Source: Schoenoplectus triqueter (lineage: Eukaryota; Streptophyta; Magnoliopsida; Poales; Cyperaceae). From it: a DNA stretch of 64,000 nt. The translations under genes and the position numbers were made by a program. A model generated the notes under the pieces. That model ran no database searches, was not told where the DNA came from, and saw only the letters and a program-made list of their open reading frames with translations. Positions 1 through 12,719 of the stretch are shown here, piece by piece. Location: assembly GCA_964058805.1 (NCBI GenBank), contig CAXKVV010000847.1, positions 1 to 64,000 of the forward strand, given 5' to 3'. Position 1 is the first letter of the stretch. The number at the start of each line of letters is the position of its first letter.

Positions 1-1843
1 GTCTGGTCCCGTTTTCGGCGGTATCGAGGGCGTCGTGTCTTATTTTTTCTTGTTTTGCGCGCCCGGACGCGTTTTCGGCGGTCTCGAGGGCGTCGGGTAT
101 CGTTTTCATGTTTTGCGCCCCCGAACTCATTTTCGGCGGTACCAAGGGCGTCGGGTCCCGTTTTCACGTTTTGCGCGCCCGGACTCGTTTTCGACGGTAC
201 CGAGGCCGTCGGGTATCGTTTTCATGTTTTGCGCGCCCGAAATCATTTTCGGCGGTATCGAGGGCGTCGGGTCCCGTTTTCATGTTTGGCGCGCCCGGAC
301 TCGTTTTCGGCGATACCGAGGACGTCGGGTCCCGTTTTCATGTTTTGTGCGCCCGGACTCGTTTTCGGCGGTATCGAGGGCGTCGGGTATCGTTTTCATG
401 TTTTGCGCGCCCGGACTCGTTTTCGGCGATTTCGAGGGCGTCTGGTCCCGTTTAATTGTTTTGCGCGCCCGGACTCATTTTCGGCGGTCTCGAGGGCGTC
501 GGGTCCCGTTTTCGGCGGTATCGAGAGCGTCGAGTATCGTTTTCATGTTTTGCGCGCCCGAACTCATTTTCGGCGGTACCGAGGGCGTCTGGTATCGTTT
601 TCATGTTTTGTGCGCCCGGACTCGTTTTCGGCGGTATCGAGGGCGTCGGGTATCGTTTTCATGTTTTGCGCGTCCGGACTCATTTTCGGCGATTTCGAGG
701 GCGTCGGGTCCCGTTTTCGGCGGTATCGAGGGAGTCGTGCCCCGTTTAATTGTTTTGCGCGCCCGGACTCTTTTTCGACGGTACCGAGGGCCTCGGGTCC
801 CGTTTTCAAGTTTTGCGCGCCATAACTCATTTTCGGCGGTACCGAGGGCGTCGGGTCCCGTTTTCACGTTTTGCGCGCCCGAACTCATTTCCGGCGGTAC
901 CGAGGGTGTCGGGTCCCGTTTTAATGTTTTGCGCGCCCGGACTCGTTTTCGGTGGTCTCGAGGGCGTCGGGTCCCGTTTTCGGCAGTATCGAGGGCGTCG
1001 GGTATAGTTTTAATGTTTTGCGCGCCCGAACACATTTTCGGCGTTACCGAGGGCGTCGGGTCCCGTTTTCATGTTTTGTGCGCCCGGACTCGTTTTTGAC
1101 GGTTTCGAGGGCGTCGGGTCCCGTGTTCGGCGGTATCGAGGGCGTCGGGTATCATTTTCATATTTTGCGCGCCCGAACTCATTTTCGGCGGTACCGAGGG
1201 CGTGGGGTCTCGTTTTCATGTTTTGTGCACGTGGACTAGTTCTCGGAGGTACCGAGGTCGTCGGGTCCCGTTTTCACGTTTTGCGCGCCCGGACTCGTTT
1301 TCGACGATATCGAGGGCGTCGGGTCCCGTTTTAATGTTTTGCGCGCCCGGACTCGTTTTCGGCGGTCTCGAGGGAGTCGGGTCCCATTTTCGGCGGTATC
1401 GAGGGCGTCGGTTACCGTTTTCATGTTTTGTGCGCCCGAACTCATTTTCGGCGGTACCGAGGGCGTCGGGTCCCGTTTTCAGGTTTTGCGCGCCCGGACG
1501 CGTTTTCGGCGGTACCGAGGGTGTCGGGTCCCGTTTTCACGTTTTGCGCGCCCGGACTCGTTTTCGGCGGTACCGAGGTTGTCGGGTCCTGCTTTAATGT
1601 TTTGCGCGCTCGGAATCATTTTCGGCGGTCTCGAGGGCGTCGGGTCCCGTTTTCGGCGTTATCGAGGGCGTCGGGTATCGTTTTCATGTTTTGCGCGCCC
1701 GAACTCATTTTCGGCGGTACCGAGGGCGTCGGGTCCCGTTTTCATGTTTTGCACGCCCGGACTTGTTTTCGGCGATACCGAGGGCGTCAGGTCCCGTTTT
1801 GATGTTTTACGCGCCGGGACTCGTTTTTGGCGGTATCGAAGGC
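1..1843 (+). repeat. Segmental satellite duplication, copy 1
   Basis: Position 1 onward matches 1844 onward, with shared private variants such as GTCTGGTCCCG, TCTTATTTTTTCTTG, GCGCCCCCGAACTC and GTGCCCCGTTTAATTG. The matching offset is 1843 bp up to about position 765. After that the second copy carries roughly 0.5 kb of extra monomers. Confidence 0.85.
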
Positions 1844-4270
1844 GTCTGGTCCCGTTTTCGGCGGTATCGAGGGCGTCGTGTCTTATTTTTTCTTGTTTTG
1901 CGCGCCCGGACGCGTTTTCGGCGGTCTCGAGGGCGTCGGGTATCGTTTTCATGTTTTGCGCCCCCGAACTCATTTTCGGCGGTACCAAGGGCGTCGGGTC
2001 CCGTTTTCACGTTTTGCGCGCCCGGACTCGTTTTCGACGGTACCGAGGCCGTCGGGTATCGTTTTCATGTTTTGCGCGCCCGAAATCATTTTCGGCGGTA
2101 CCGAGGGCGTCGGGTCCCGTTTTCATGTTTGGCGCGCCCGGACTCGTTTTCGGCGATACCGAGGACGTCGGGTCCCGTTTTCATGTTTTGTGCGCCCGGA
2201 CTCGTCTTCGGCGGTATCGAGGGCGTCGGGTATCGTTTTCATGTTTTGCGCGCCCGGACTCGTTTTCGGCGATTTCGAGGGCGTCTGGTCCCGTTTAATT
2301 GTTTTGCGCGCCCGGACTCATTTTCGGCGGTCTCGAGGGCGTCGGGTCCCGTTTTCGGCGGTATCGAGAGCGTCGAGTATCGTTTTCATGTTTTGTGCGC
2401 CCGAACTCATTTTCGGCGGTACCGAGGGCGTCGGGTATCGTTTTCATGTTTTGTGCGCCCGGACTCGTTTTCGGCGGTATCGAGGGCGTCGGGTATCGTT
2501 TTCATGTTTTGCGCGTCCGGACTCATTTTCGGCGATTTCAAGGGCGTCGGGTCCCGTTTTCGACGGTATCGAGGGAGTCGTGCCCCGTTTAATTGTTTTG
2601 CGCGCCCGGACTCATTTTCGGCGGTCTCGAGGGCGTCGGGTCCCGTTTTCGGCGGTATCGAGGGCGTCGGATATCGTTTTCATGTTTTGCGCGCCCGAAC
2701 TCATTTTCGGCGGTACCGAGGGCGTCGGGTATCGTTTTCATGTTTTGCGCTCCATAACTCATTTTCGGCGGTACCGAGGGCGTCGGGTCCCGTTTTCATG
2801 TTTTGCGGGCCCGGACTCTTTTTCGACGGTACCGAGGGCGTCGGGACCCGTTTTCAAGTTTTGCGCGCCCGGACTCGTTTTCAACGGTACCGAGGGCGTC
2901 GGGTATCGCTTTAATGTTTTGCGTGCCCGAACTCATTTTCGGCGGTACCGAGGGCGTCGGGTCCTGTTTTCATGTTTTGCGCGCCCGGACTCGTTTTCGG
3001 CGATACCGAGGGCGTCGAGTCCCGTTTTCATGTTTTGTGCGCCCGGAATCATTTTCGGCGGTTTCGAGGGCGTCAGGTCTCGTTTTCGGCGGTTTCGTGG
3101 GCGTCGGGTATCGTTTTCATGTTTTGCGTGCCCGGACTCTTTTTCGACGGTACCGAGGGCCTCGGGTCCCGTTTTCAAGTTTTGCGCGCCATGACTCATT
3201 TTCGGCGGTACCGAGGGCGTCGGGTCCCGTTTTCACGTTTTGCGCGCCCGGACTCGTTTTCGGCGGTACCGAGGGCGTCGGGTCCCGTTTTAATGTTTTG
3301 CGCGCCCGGACTCGTTTTCGGTGGTCTCGAGGGCGTCGGGTCCCGTTTTCGGCAGTATCGAGGGCGTCGGGTATAGTTTTAATGTTTTGCGCGCCCGAAC
3401 ACATTTTCGACGTTACCGAGGGCGTCGGATCCCGTTTTCATGTTTTGTGCGCCCGGACTCGTTTTCGACGGTTTCGAGGGCGTCGGGTCCCGTGTTCGGC
3501 GGTATCGAGGGCGTCGGGTATCGTTTTCATGTTTTGCGCGCCCGAACTCATTTTCGGCGGTACCGAGGGCGTCGGGTCTCGTTTTCATGTTTCGTGCGCG
3601 TGGACTAGTTTTCGGAGGTACCGAGGTCGTCGGGTCCCGTTTTCATGTTTTGCGTGCCCGGACTCATTTTCGGCGGTACCGAGAGCGTCGTGTCCCGTTT
3701 TCACGTTTTGCGCGCCCGGACTCGTTTTCGACGATATCGAGGGCGTCGGGTCCCGTTTTAATGTTTTGCGCGCCCGGACTCGTTTTCGGCGGTCTCGAGG
3801 GAGTCGGGTCCCGTTTTCGGCGGTATCGAGGGCGTCGGTTACCGTTTTCATGTTTTGTGCGCCCGAACTCATTTTCGGCGGTACCGAGGGCGTCGGGTCC
3901 CGTTTTCAGGTTTTGCGCGCCCGGACGCGTTTTCGGCGGTACCGAGGGTGTCGGGTCCCGTTTTCACGTTTTGCGCGCCCGAACTCGTTTTCGGCGGTAC
4001 CGAGGTTGTCGGGTCCTGCTTTAATGTTTTGCGCGCTCGGAATCATTTTCGGCGGTCTCGAGGGCGTCGGGTCCCGTTTTCGGCGTTATCGAGGGCGTCG
4101 GGTATCGTTTTCATGTTTTGCGCGCCCGAACTCATTTTCGGTGGTACCGAGGGCGTCGGGTCCCGTTTTCATGTTTTGCACGCCCGGACTTGTTTTCGGC
4201 GATACCGAGGGCGTCGGGTCCCGTTTTAATGTTTTACGCGCCGGGACTCGTTTTCGGCGGTCTCGAAGGC
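1844..4270 (+). repeat. Segmental satellite duplication, copy 2 (expanded)
   Basis: This is the second copy of the 1-1843 segment. It is longer by about 0.58 kb (a block of roughly nine monomers near 2613-3130 plus one monomer near 3660). A related, more rearranged copy starts at 4271 with the same GTCTGGTCCCG landmark. The stretch from 5287 also matches 2047 onward at an offset of 3240. Confidence 0.82.
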
Positions 4271-7200
4271 GTCTGGTCCCGTTTTCGGCGGTACCGAGGG
4301 CGTCGTGTCTCATTTTCTTGTTTTGCGCGCCCGGACGCGTTTTCGGCGGTCTCGAGGGCGTCGGGTCCCTTTTTCATGTTTTGCGCGCTCTAACTCGTTT
4401 TAGACGGTACCGAGGGCCTCGGGTCCCGTTTTCAAGTTTTGCGCGCCCGGACTCATTTTCGGCGTTATCGAGGGCGTCGGTTATCGTTTTCATGTTTTGC
4501 GTGCCCGACCACATTTTCGGCGGTACCGAGGGCGTCGGGTCCCGTTTTCATGTTTTGCGCGCCCGGACTCGTTTTCAGCGGTACCGAGGGCGTCGGGTCT
4601 CGTTTTCATGTTTTGCGCTCCCGGATTCGTTTTTGACGGTAACGATGGCGTCGGGTCCCGTTTTCATGTTTTGCGCCACGGACTAGTTTTTGGAGGTATC
4701 GAGGGCGTCGGGTCCCGTTTTCAAGTTTTGCGCGTCCGGACTCGTTTTCGACGGTATCGAGGGCGTCGTGTATAGTTTTCATGTTTTGTGCGCCCGATCT
4801 CATTTTCGGCTGTACCGAGGGCGTCGTGTCCCGTTTTAATGTTTTGCGCGTCCGGACTCGTTTTCGGCGGTCTCGAAGGCGTTGGGTCCCGTTTTCGGCG
4901 GTACGGAGGGCGTCGTGTCTCATTTTCTTGTTTTACGCGCCCGGACTCGTTTTCGGCGGTATCTAGGGCGTCGGGTCCCGTTTTCAAGTTTTGCGCGCCC
5001 GGACTCGTTTTCGGCGATACCGAGGGCGTCGGGTCCTGTTTTCATGTTTTGTGCGCCCGGACTCGTTTTCGGCGGTCTCGAGGGCGTCGGGTCCCGTTTT
5101 CGGCGGTATCGAGTGCGTCGGGTATGGTTTTCATGTTTTGCGCGCCCGAACTCATTTTCGGCGGTACCGAGGGCGTCGGGTTCCGTTTTAATGTTTTGCG
5201 CGCCCGGACTCGTTTTCGGCGGTACCGAGGGCGTCGGGTCCCGTTTTCATGTTTTGCGCTCCCAGACTCGTTTTCGACGGTAACGAGGCCGTCGGGTATC
5301 GTTTTCATGTTTTGCGCGCCCGAAATCATTTTCGGCGGTACCGAGGGCGTCGGGTCCCGTTTTCATGTTTGGCGTGCCCGGACTCGTTTTCGGCGATACC
5401 GAGGGCGTCGGGTCCCGTTTTCATGTTTTGGGCGCCCGGACTCGTTTTCGGCGGTATCGAGGGCGTCGGGTATCGTTTTCATGTTTTGCGCGCCCGGACT
5501 CATTTTCGGCGATTTCAAGGGCGTCTGGTCCCGTTTAATTGTTTTGCGCGCCCGGACTCATTTTCGGCGGTCTCGAGGGCGTCGGGTCCCGTTTTCGGCG
5601 GTATCGAGGGCGTCGGGTATCGTTTTCATGTTTTGCGCGCTCGAACTCATTTTCGGCGGTACCGAGGGCGTCGGGTATCGTTTTCATGTTTTGCGCTCCA
5701 TAACTCATTTTCGGCGGTACCGAGGGCGTCGGGTCCCGTTTTCATGTTTTGCGGGCCCGGACTCTTTTTCGACGGTACCGAGGGCGTCGGGACCCGTTTT
5801 CAAGTTTTGCGCGCCCGGACTCGTTTTCAACGGTACCGAGGGCGTCGGGTATCGTTTTAATGTTTTGCGTGCCCGAACTCGTTTTCGGCGGTACCGAGGG
5901 CGTCGGGTCCAGTTTTCATGTTTTGCGCGCCCGGACTCGTTTTCGGCGATACCGAGGGCATCGGGTCCCGTTTTCATGTTTTGTGCGCCCGGAATCATTT
6001 TCGGCGGTTTCGAGGGCGTCAGGTCTCGTTTTCGGCGGTATCGAGGGCGTCAGGTATCGTTTTCATGTTTTGCGTGCCCGGACTCATTTTCGGCGGTACC
6101 AAGGGCGTCCGGTCCCATTTTCATGTTTTGCGCGCCCGGACTCGTTTTCGGCGGTATCGAGCTCGTCGGGTCCAGGACACATTTTCGGCGGTACCGAGGG
6201 CGTCGGGTATTTTTTTTCATGTTTTGCGCACCACAACCCATTTTCGGCGGTACCGAGGGCGTCGGGTCCCGTTTTCATGTTTTGCGCGCCCGGACTCGTT
6301 TTCGGCGGTACCGAGAGCGTCGGGTCCCGTTTTAATGTTTTGCGCGCCCGGACTCGTTTTCGGCGGTCACGAGGGCGTCGGGTCCCTTTTTCGGCGGTAT
6401 CGAGGGCGTCGGGTATCGTTTTCATGTTTTGCGCGCCCAAACTCATTTTCGGCGGTACCGAGGGCATCGGGTCCCGTTTTCATGTTTTGCGCGCCCGGAC
6501 ACGTTTTCGGCGATACCGAAGGCGTCAGGTCCCGTTTTAATGTTTTGCTCGCCCTAACTAATTTTCAGCGATACCGAGGGCGTCGGGTCCCGTTTTAATG
6601 TTTTGCGCGCCCAGACACGTTTTCGGCGGTCTTGAGGGCGTCGGATCCCGTTTTCGGCGGTATCGAGGGCATGTTTTACGCGCCCAAACTCATTTTGGGC
6701 GGTACAGAGGGCGTCGGGTTCCGTTTTAATGCTTTGCGCGCCCGAACTCATTTTCGGCGGTACCGAGGGCGTCGGGTCCCGTTTTCATGTTTTGTGCGCT
6801 CGGACTCGTTTTCGGCGGTCTCGAGGGCGTCGGGTCCCGTTTTCGGCGGCATCGAGCGCGTCGGGTATCGTTTTCATGTTTTGCGCGTCCGAACTCATTT
6901 TCGGCGGTATCGAGGGCGTCGGGTATCGTTTTCATGTTTTGCGCGCGCGAACTCATTTTCGGCGGTACCGGGGGCGTCGGGTCCCGTTTTCATGTTTTGC
7001 GCGCGTGGACTAGTTTTCGGAGGTACCGAGGGCGTCAGGTCCCGTTTTCATGTTTTGCGCGCCCGGACTCGTTTTCGGCGGTACCGAGTGCGTCGGGTCT
7101 CGTTTTCATGTTTTGCGCTCGCGAACTCATTTTGGGCGATACCGAGGGCGTCGGGTCCCGTTTTCATGTTTTGTGCGCCCGGACTCGTTTTCGGCGGTAT

Positions 7201-8143
7201 CGAGGGCGTCGGGTATCGTTTTCATGTTTTGCGCGCCCGGACTCATTTTCGGCGATATCGAGGGCGTCTGGTCCCGTTTAATTGTTTTGCGCGCCCGGAC
7301 TCATTTTCGGTGGTCTCGAGGGCGTCGGGTCCCGTTTTCGGCGGTATCGAGGGCGTCGGGTATCGTTTTCATGTTTTGCGCGCCCGAACTTATTTTTGGC
7401 GGTACTGAGGGCGTCGGTATCGTTTTCATATTTTGCGCTCCATAACTCATTTTCGGCGGTACCGAGGGTGTCGGGTCCCGTTTTCATGTTTTGCGCGCCC
7501 GGACTCTTTTGCGACGGTACCGAGGGCCTCGGGTCCCGTTTTCAAGTTTTGCGCGCCCGGACTTTGTTTCGGCGGTCTCAAGGGCGTCGGGTATCGTTTC
7601 CATGTTTTGCGCGCCCGAACTCGTTTTCGGCGGTCTCGAGGGCGTCGGGTATCGTTTTCACGTTTTGCGCGCCCGAACTCATTTTCGGCGGTAGAGAGGG
7701 CGTCGGGTCCCGTTTTCATGTTTTGCGCGCCCGGACTCGTTTTCGGCGGTACCGAGGGCGTCGGGTCCCATTTTCACGTTTTGCGCGCCCCGGACTCGTT
7801 TTCGGCGGTACCGAGGTTGTCGGGTCCCGTTTTCATGTTTTGCGCGCCTGGACTCGTCCTCGGCGATGGGTCCCGTTTTAATGTTTTGCGCGCCCAGACT
7901 CGTTTTCGACGGTCTCGAGGGCGTTGGGTTCCGTTTTCGGCGAGATCGAGGGTGTCGGGTATCGTTTTCATGTTTTGCGCGCCCGAACTCATTTTCGGCG
8001 GTACCGAGGGCGTCAGGTCCCGTTTTCATGTATTGCGCGCCCGGACTCGTTTTCGGCGATACCGAAGGCGTCAGGTCCCGTTTTAATGTTTTGCTCACCC
8101 GAACTAATTTTCAGCGATATCGAGGGCGTCGGGTCCCGTTTTC

Positions 8144-9707
8144 ATGTTTTGGGCGCCCAGACTCGTTTTCGGCGGTCTCGAGGGCGTCGGGTCCCGTTTT
8201 CGGAGGTACCGAGGGCGTCGGGTATCGTTTTCATGTTTTGCGTGCCCGAACTCATTTTCGGCGGTATCGAGGGCGTCGGGTATCGTTGTCATGTTTTGCG
8301 CGCCCGAACTCATTTTCGGCGGTACTGAGGGCGTCAGGTCCCGTTTTCATGTTTTGCGCGCCCGGTTTCGTTTTCGGCGGTCTCGAGGGCGTCCGGTATC
8401 GTTTTCATGTTTTGCGTGCCCGAACTCGTTTTCGGCGGTCTCGAGGGCCTCGGGTATCGTTTTCATGTTTTGCTCGCCCGAACTCATTTTCGGCTGTACC
8501 GAGGGCGTCGGGTCCCGTTTTCACGTTTTGCGCGCCCGGACTCGTTTTCGGCGGTACCGAGGGCGTCGGGTCTTGTTTTCACGTTTTGCGCGCCCGGAGT
8601 CGTTTTCGGCCGTACCGAGGTTGTCGGCTCCCGTTTTCATGTTTTGCGCGCCCGGAGTCGTCCTCGGCGATGGGTCCCGTTTTAATGTTTTGCGCGCCCG
8701 GACTCGTTTTCGGTGGTCTCGAGGGCGTCGGGTATCGTTTTCATGTTTTCCGCGCCAGAACTCATTTTTGGCGGTACCGAGGGCGTCGGGTCCCGTTTTC
8801 ATGTTTTGCGCGCCCGAACTAGTTTTCGGCGGTACCGAGGGCGTTGGGTCCTGTTTTCACGTTTTGCGCGACCGGACTCGTTTTCGACGAAATCGAGGGC
8901 ATCAGGTATCGTTTTCACGTTTTGCGCGCCCGGACTCGTTTTCGGTGGTACCGAGGGCGTCGGGTCCCATTTTCACGTTTTGCAAGCCCGGAGTCGTTTT
9001 CGGCGGTACCGAGGTTGTCGGGTCCCGTTTTCATGTTTTGCGCGCCCGTACTTGTTTTCGGCGGTACCGAGCTCGTTGGGTCCTGGACTCATTTTCGACG
9101 GTATCGAAGGCGTCGGGTATCGTTTTCATGTTTTGCGCGCCCGAACTCATTTTCGGCTGTACCGATGGCGTCGGGTCCCGTTTTCATGTTTTGCGCGCCC
9201 GGACTCGTTTTCAGCGGTCTCGAGGGCGTCGGGGGTCGTTTTCAAGTTTTGCGCGCCCGAACTAATTTTCGGCGGTACCGAGGGCGTCGGGTCCCGTTTT
9301 CATGTTTTGCGCGCCCGGAATCGTATTCGGCGGTACCGAGCGCGTCGGGTCCCGTTTTCACGTTTTGTGCGCTAAGACTCATTTTCGGCGGTACCGTGGT
9401 TGTCGGGTCCTGTTTTCATGTTTTGCGCGCCCAGACTCGTTTTCGGCGATATCGAGGGCGTCGGGTCCCGTTTTTATGTTTTGCGCGCTCGGACTCGTTT
9501 TGGACGGTACCGAGGGCCTCGGGTCCCGTTTTAAAGTTTTGCGTGCCCGGACTCGTTTTCGACGGTAACGAGGGAGTCGGGTGTCGTTATAATGTGTTGC
9601 GCACCTGAACTCATTTTCGGCGGTACCGAGGGCGTCGGGTCCCGTTTTCATGTTTTGCGCGCCCGGATTCGTTTTCGGCGATACCGAGGGCGTCGGGTCC
9701 TGTTTTC
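8144..9707 (+). repeat. 1564-bp higher-order unit, copy 1
   Basis: Distinctive variants recur exactly 1564 bp downstream, including GGTTTCGTTTTCGGCGG, GTCCGGTATCG, GGAGTCGTTTTCGGCCG and the CTCGGCGATGGG deletion form. Near-identity to the next copy holds from about 8323. The first part of the unit is more diverged. Confidence 0.9.
8661..8706 (+). repeat. Representative 46-bp deletion variant
   Basis: Module A is reduced to 19 bp here: TCCTCGGCGATGGGTCCCG, with the middle of A missing and TTTT changed to TCCT. It is usually followed by TTTTAATG. The same linked combination appears near 7855, 10226, 11787, 24287, 27680, 30327, 33152, 33937, 37007, 38507, 39389, 50849, 51171 and 57279, which indicates one origin and later spread. 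Confidence 0.85.
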
Positions 9708-11271
9708 ATGTTTTGTGCGCCCGGACACGTTTTCGGCGGTCTCGAGGGCGTCATGTCCCGTTTTCAGCGGTATCGAGGGCGTCGGGTATCGTTTTCATGT
9801 TTTGCGCGCCTGATTACATTTTCGGCGGTACCGAGGGCGTCGGGTCCCGTTTTCATGTTTTGCGCGCCCGGACTCGTTTTCGGCGGTACTGAGGGCGTCA
9901 GGTCCCGTTTTCATGTTTTGCGCTTCCGGTTTCGTTTTCGGCGGTCTCGAGGGCGTCCGGTATCGTTTTCATGTTTTGCGTGCCCGAACTCGTTTTCGGC
10001 GGTCTCGAGGGCCTCGGGTATCGTTTTCATGTTTTGCTCGCCCGAACTCATTTTCGGCTGTACCGAGGGCGTCGGGTCCCGTTTTCACGTTTTGCGCGCC
10101 CGGACTCGTTTTCGGCGGTACCGAGGGCGTCGGGTCTTGTTTTCACGTTTTGCGCGCCCGGAGTCGTTTTCGGCCGTACCGAGGTTGTCGGCTCCCGTTT
10201 TCATGTTTTGCGCGCCCGGAGTCGTCCTCGGCGATGTGTCCCGTTTTAATGTTTTGCGCGCCCGGACTCGTTTTCGGTGGTCTCGAGGGCGTCGGGTATC
10301 GTTTTCATGTTTTCCGCGCCAGAACTCATTTTTGGCGGTACCGAGGGCGTCGGGTCCCGTTTTCATGTTTTGCGCGCCCGAACTAGTTTTCGGCGGTACC
10401 GAGGGCGTTGGGTCCTGTTTTCACGTTTTGCGCGACCGGACTCGTTTTCGACGAAATCGAGGGCATCAGGTATCGTTTTCACGTTTTGCGCGCCCGGACT
10501 CGTTTTCGGTGGTACCGAGGGCGTCGGGTCCCATTTTCACGTTTTGCAAGCCCGGAGTCGTTTTCGGCGGTACCGAGGTTGTCGGGTCCCGTTTTCATGT
10601 TTTGCGCGCCCGTACTTGTTTTCGGCGGTACCGAGCTCGTTGGGTCCTGGACTCATTTTCGACGGTATCGAAGGCGTCGGGTATCGTTTTCATGTTTTGC
10701 GCGCCCGAACTCATTTTCGGCTGTACCGATGGCGTCGGGTCCCGTTTTCATGTTTTGCGCGCCCGGACTCGTTTTCAGCGGTCTCGAGGGCGTCGGGGGT
10801 CGTTTTCAAGTTTTGCGCGCCCGAACTAATTTTCGGCGGTACCGAGGGCGTCGGGTCCCGTTTTCATGTTTTGCGCGCCCGGAATCGTATTCGGCGGTAC
10901 CGAGCGCGTCGGGTCCCGTTTTCACGTTTTGTGCGCTCAGACTCATTTTCGGCGGTACCGTGGTTGTCGGGTCCTGTTTTCATGTTTTGCGCGCCCAGAC
11001 TCGTTTTCGGCGATATCGAGGGCGTCGGGTCCCGTTTTTATGTTTTGCGCGCTCGGACTCGTTTTGGACGGTACCGAGGGCCTCGGGTCCCGTTTTAAAG
11101 TTTTGCGTGCCCGGACTCGTTTTCGACGGTACCGAGGGAGTCGGGTGTCGTTATAATGTGTTGCGCACCTGAACTCATTTTCGGCGGTACCGAGGGCGTC
11201 GGGTCCCGTTTTCATGTTTTGCGCGCCCGGATTCGTTTTCGGCGATACCGAGGGCGTCGGGTCCTGTTTTC
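9708..11271 (+). repeat. 1564-bp higher-order unit, copy 2
   Basis: This copy is almost identical to copy 1 over about 1.25 kb. I saw only a few single-base differences by eye, for example GATGGGTCC against GATGTGTCC, CTAAGACTC against CTCAGACTC, and GGTAACGAGGGAG against GGTACCGAGGGAG. The unit is 27 monomer-equivalents with small indels. Confidence 0.9.
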
Positions 11272-12719
11272 ATGTTTTGTGCGCCCGGACACGTTTTCGG
11301 CGGTCTCGAGGGCGTCGGGTCCCGTTTTCAGCGGTATCGAGGGCGTCGGGTATCGTTTTCATGTTTTGCGCGCCTGATTACATTTTCGGCGGTACCGAGG
11401 GCGTCGGGTCCCGTTTTCATGTTTTGCGCGCCCGGACTCGTTTTCGGCGGTACTGAGGGCGTCAGGTCCCGTTTTCATGTTTTGCGCTTCCGGTTTCGTT
11501 TTCGGCGGTCTCGAGGGCGTCCGGTATCGTTTTCATGTTTTGCGTGCCCGAACTCGTTTTCGGCGGTCTCAAGGGCCTCGGGTATCGTTTTCATGTTTTG
11601 CTCGCCCGAACTCATTTTCGGCTGTACCGAGGGCGTCGGGTCTCGTTTTCACGTTTTGCGCGCCCGGACTCGTTTTCGGCGGTACCGAGGGCGTCGGGTC
11701 TTGTTTTCACGTTTTGCGCGCCCGGAGTCGTTTTCGGCCGTACCGAGGTTGTCGGCTCCCGTTTTCATGTTTTGCGCGCCCGGAGTCGTCCTCGGCGATG
11801 GGTCCCGTTTTAATGTTTTGCGCGCCCGGACTCGTTTTCGGTGGTCTCGAGGGCGTCGGGAATCGTTTTCATGTTTTCCGCGCCAGAACTCATTTTTGGC
11901 GGTACCGAGGGCGTCGGGTCCCGTTTTCATGTTTTGCGCGACCGGACTCGTTTTCGACGAAATCGAGGGCATCAGGTATCGTTTTCACGTTTTGCGCGCC
12001 CGGACTCGTTTTCGGCGGTACCGAGGGCGTCGGGTCCCATTTTCACGTTTTGCAAGCCCGGAGTCATTTTCGGCGGTACCGAGGTTGTCGGGTCCCGTTT
12101 TCATGTTTTGCGCGCCCGAACTTGTTTTCGGCGGTACCGAGCTCGTCGGGTCCTGGACTCATTTTCGACGATATCGAAGGCGTCGGGTATCGTTTTCATG
12201 TTTTGCGCGCCCGAACTCATTTTCGGCTGTACCGATGGCGTCGGGTCCCGTTTTCATGTTTTGCGCGCCCGGACTCGTTTTCGGCGGTCTCGAGGGCGTC
12301 GGGTGTCGTTTTCAAGTTTTGCGCGCCCGAACTAATTTTCGGCGGTACCGAGGGCGTCGGGTCCCGTTTTCATGTTTTGCGCGCCCGGAATCGTATTCGG
12401 CGGTACCGAGCGCGTCGGGTCCCGTTTTCACGTTTTGTGCGCTCAGACTCATTTTCGGCGGTACCGTGGTTGTCGGGTCCCGTTTTCATGTTTTGCGCGC
12501 CCAGACTCTTTTTCGGCGATATCGAGGGCGTCGGGTCCCGTTTTTATGTTTTGCGCGCCCGGACTCGTTTTGGACGGAACCGAGGGCGTCGGGTATCGTT
12601 ATAATGTGTTGCGCACCTGAACTCATTTTCGGCAGTACCGAGGGCGTCGGGTCCCGTTTTCATGTTTTGCGCGCCCGGATTCGTTTTCGGCGATACCGAG
12701 GGCGTCGGGTCCTGTTTTC
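11272..12719 (+). repeat. 1564-bp higher-order unit, copy 3 (1448 bp)
   Basis: The landmark GCGCCCGGACACGTTTTCGG recurs 1448 bp later instead of 1564 bp, a loss of 116 bp or two whole monomers. The copy is otherwise collinear with copies 1 and 2. Confidence 0.87.

Noticed and set aside
564..830. Minus-strand ORFs of 60-260 codons with Lys/Arg/Asn-rich repeats
   Set aside because: They are the reverse reading of the same satellite. Each ends at the TGA created by TTTTCATG, once per monomer in one of three frames.
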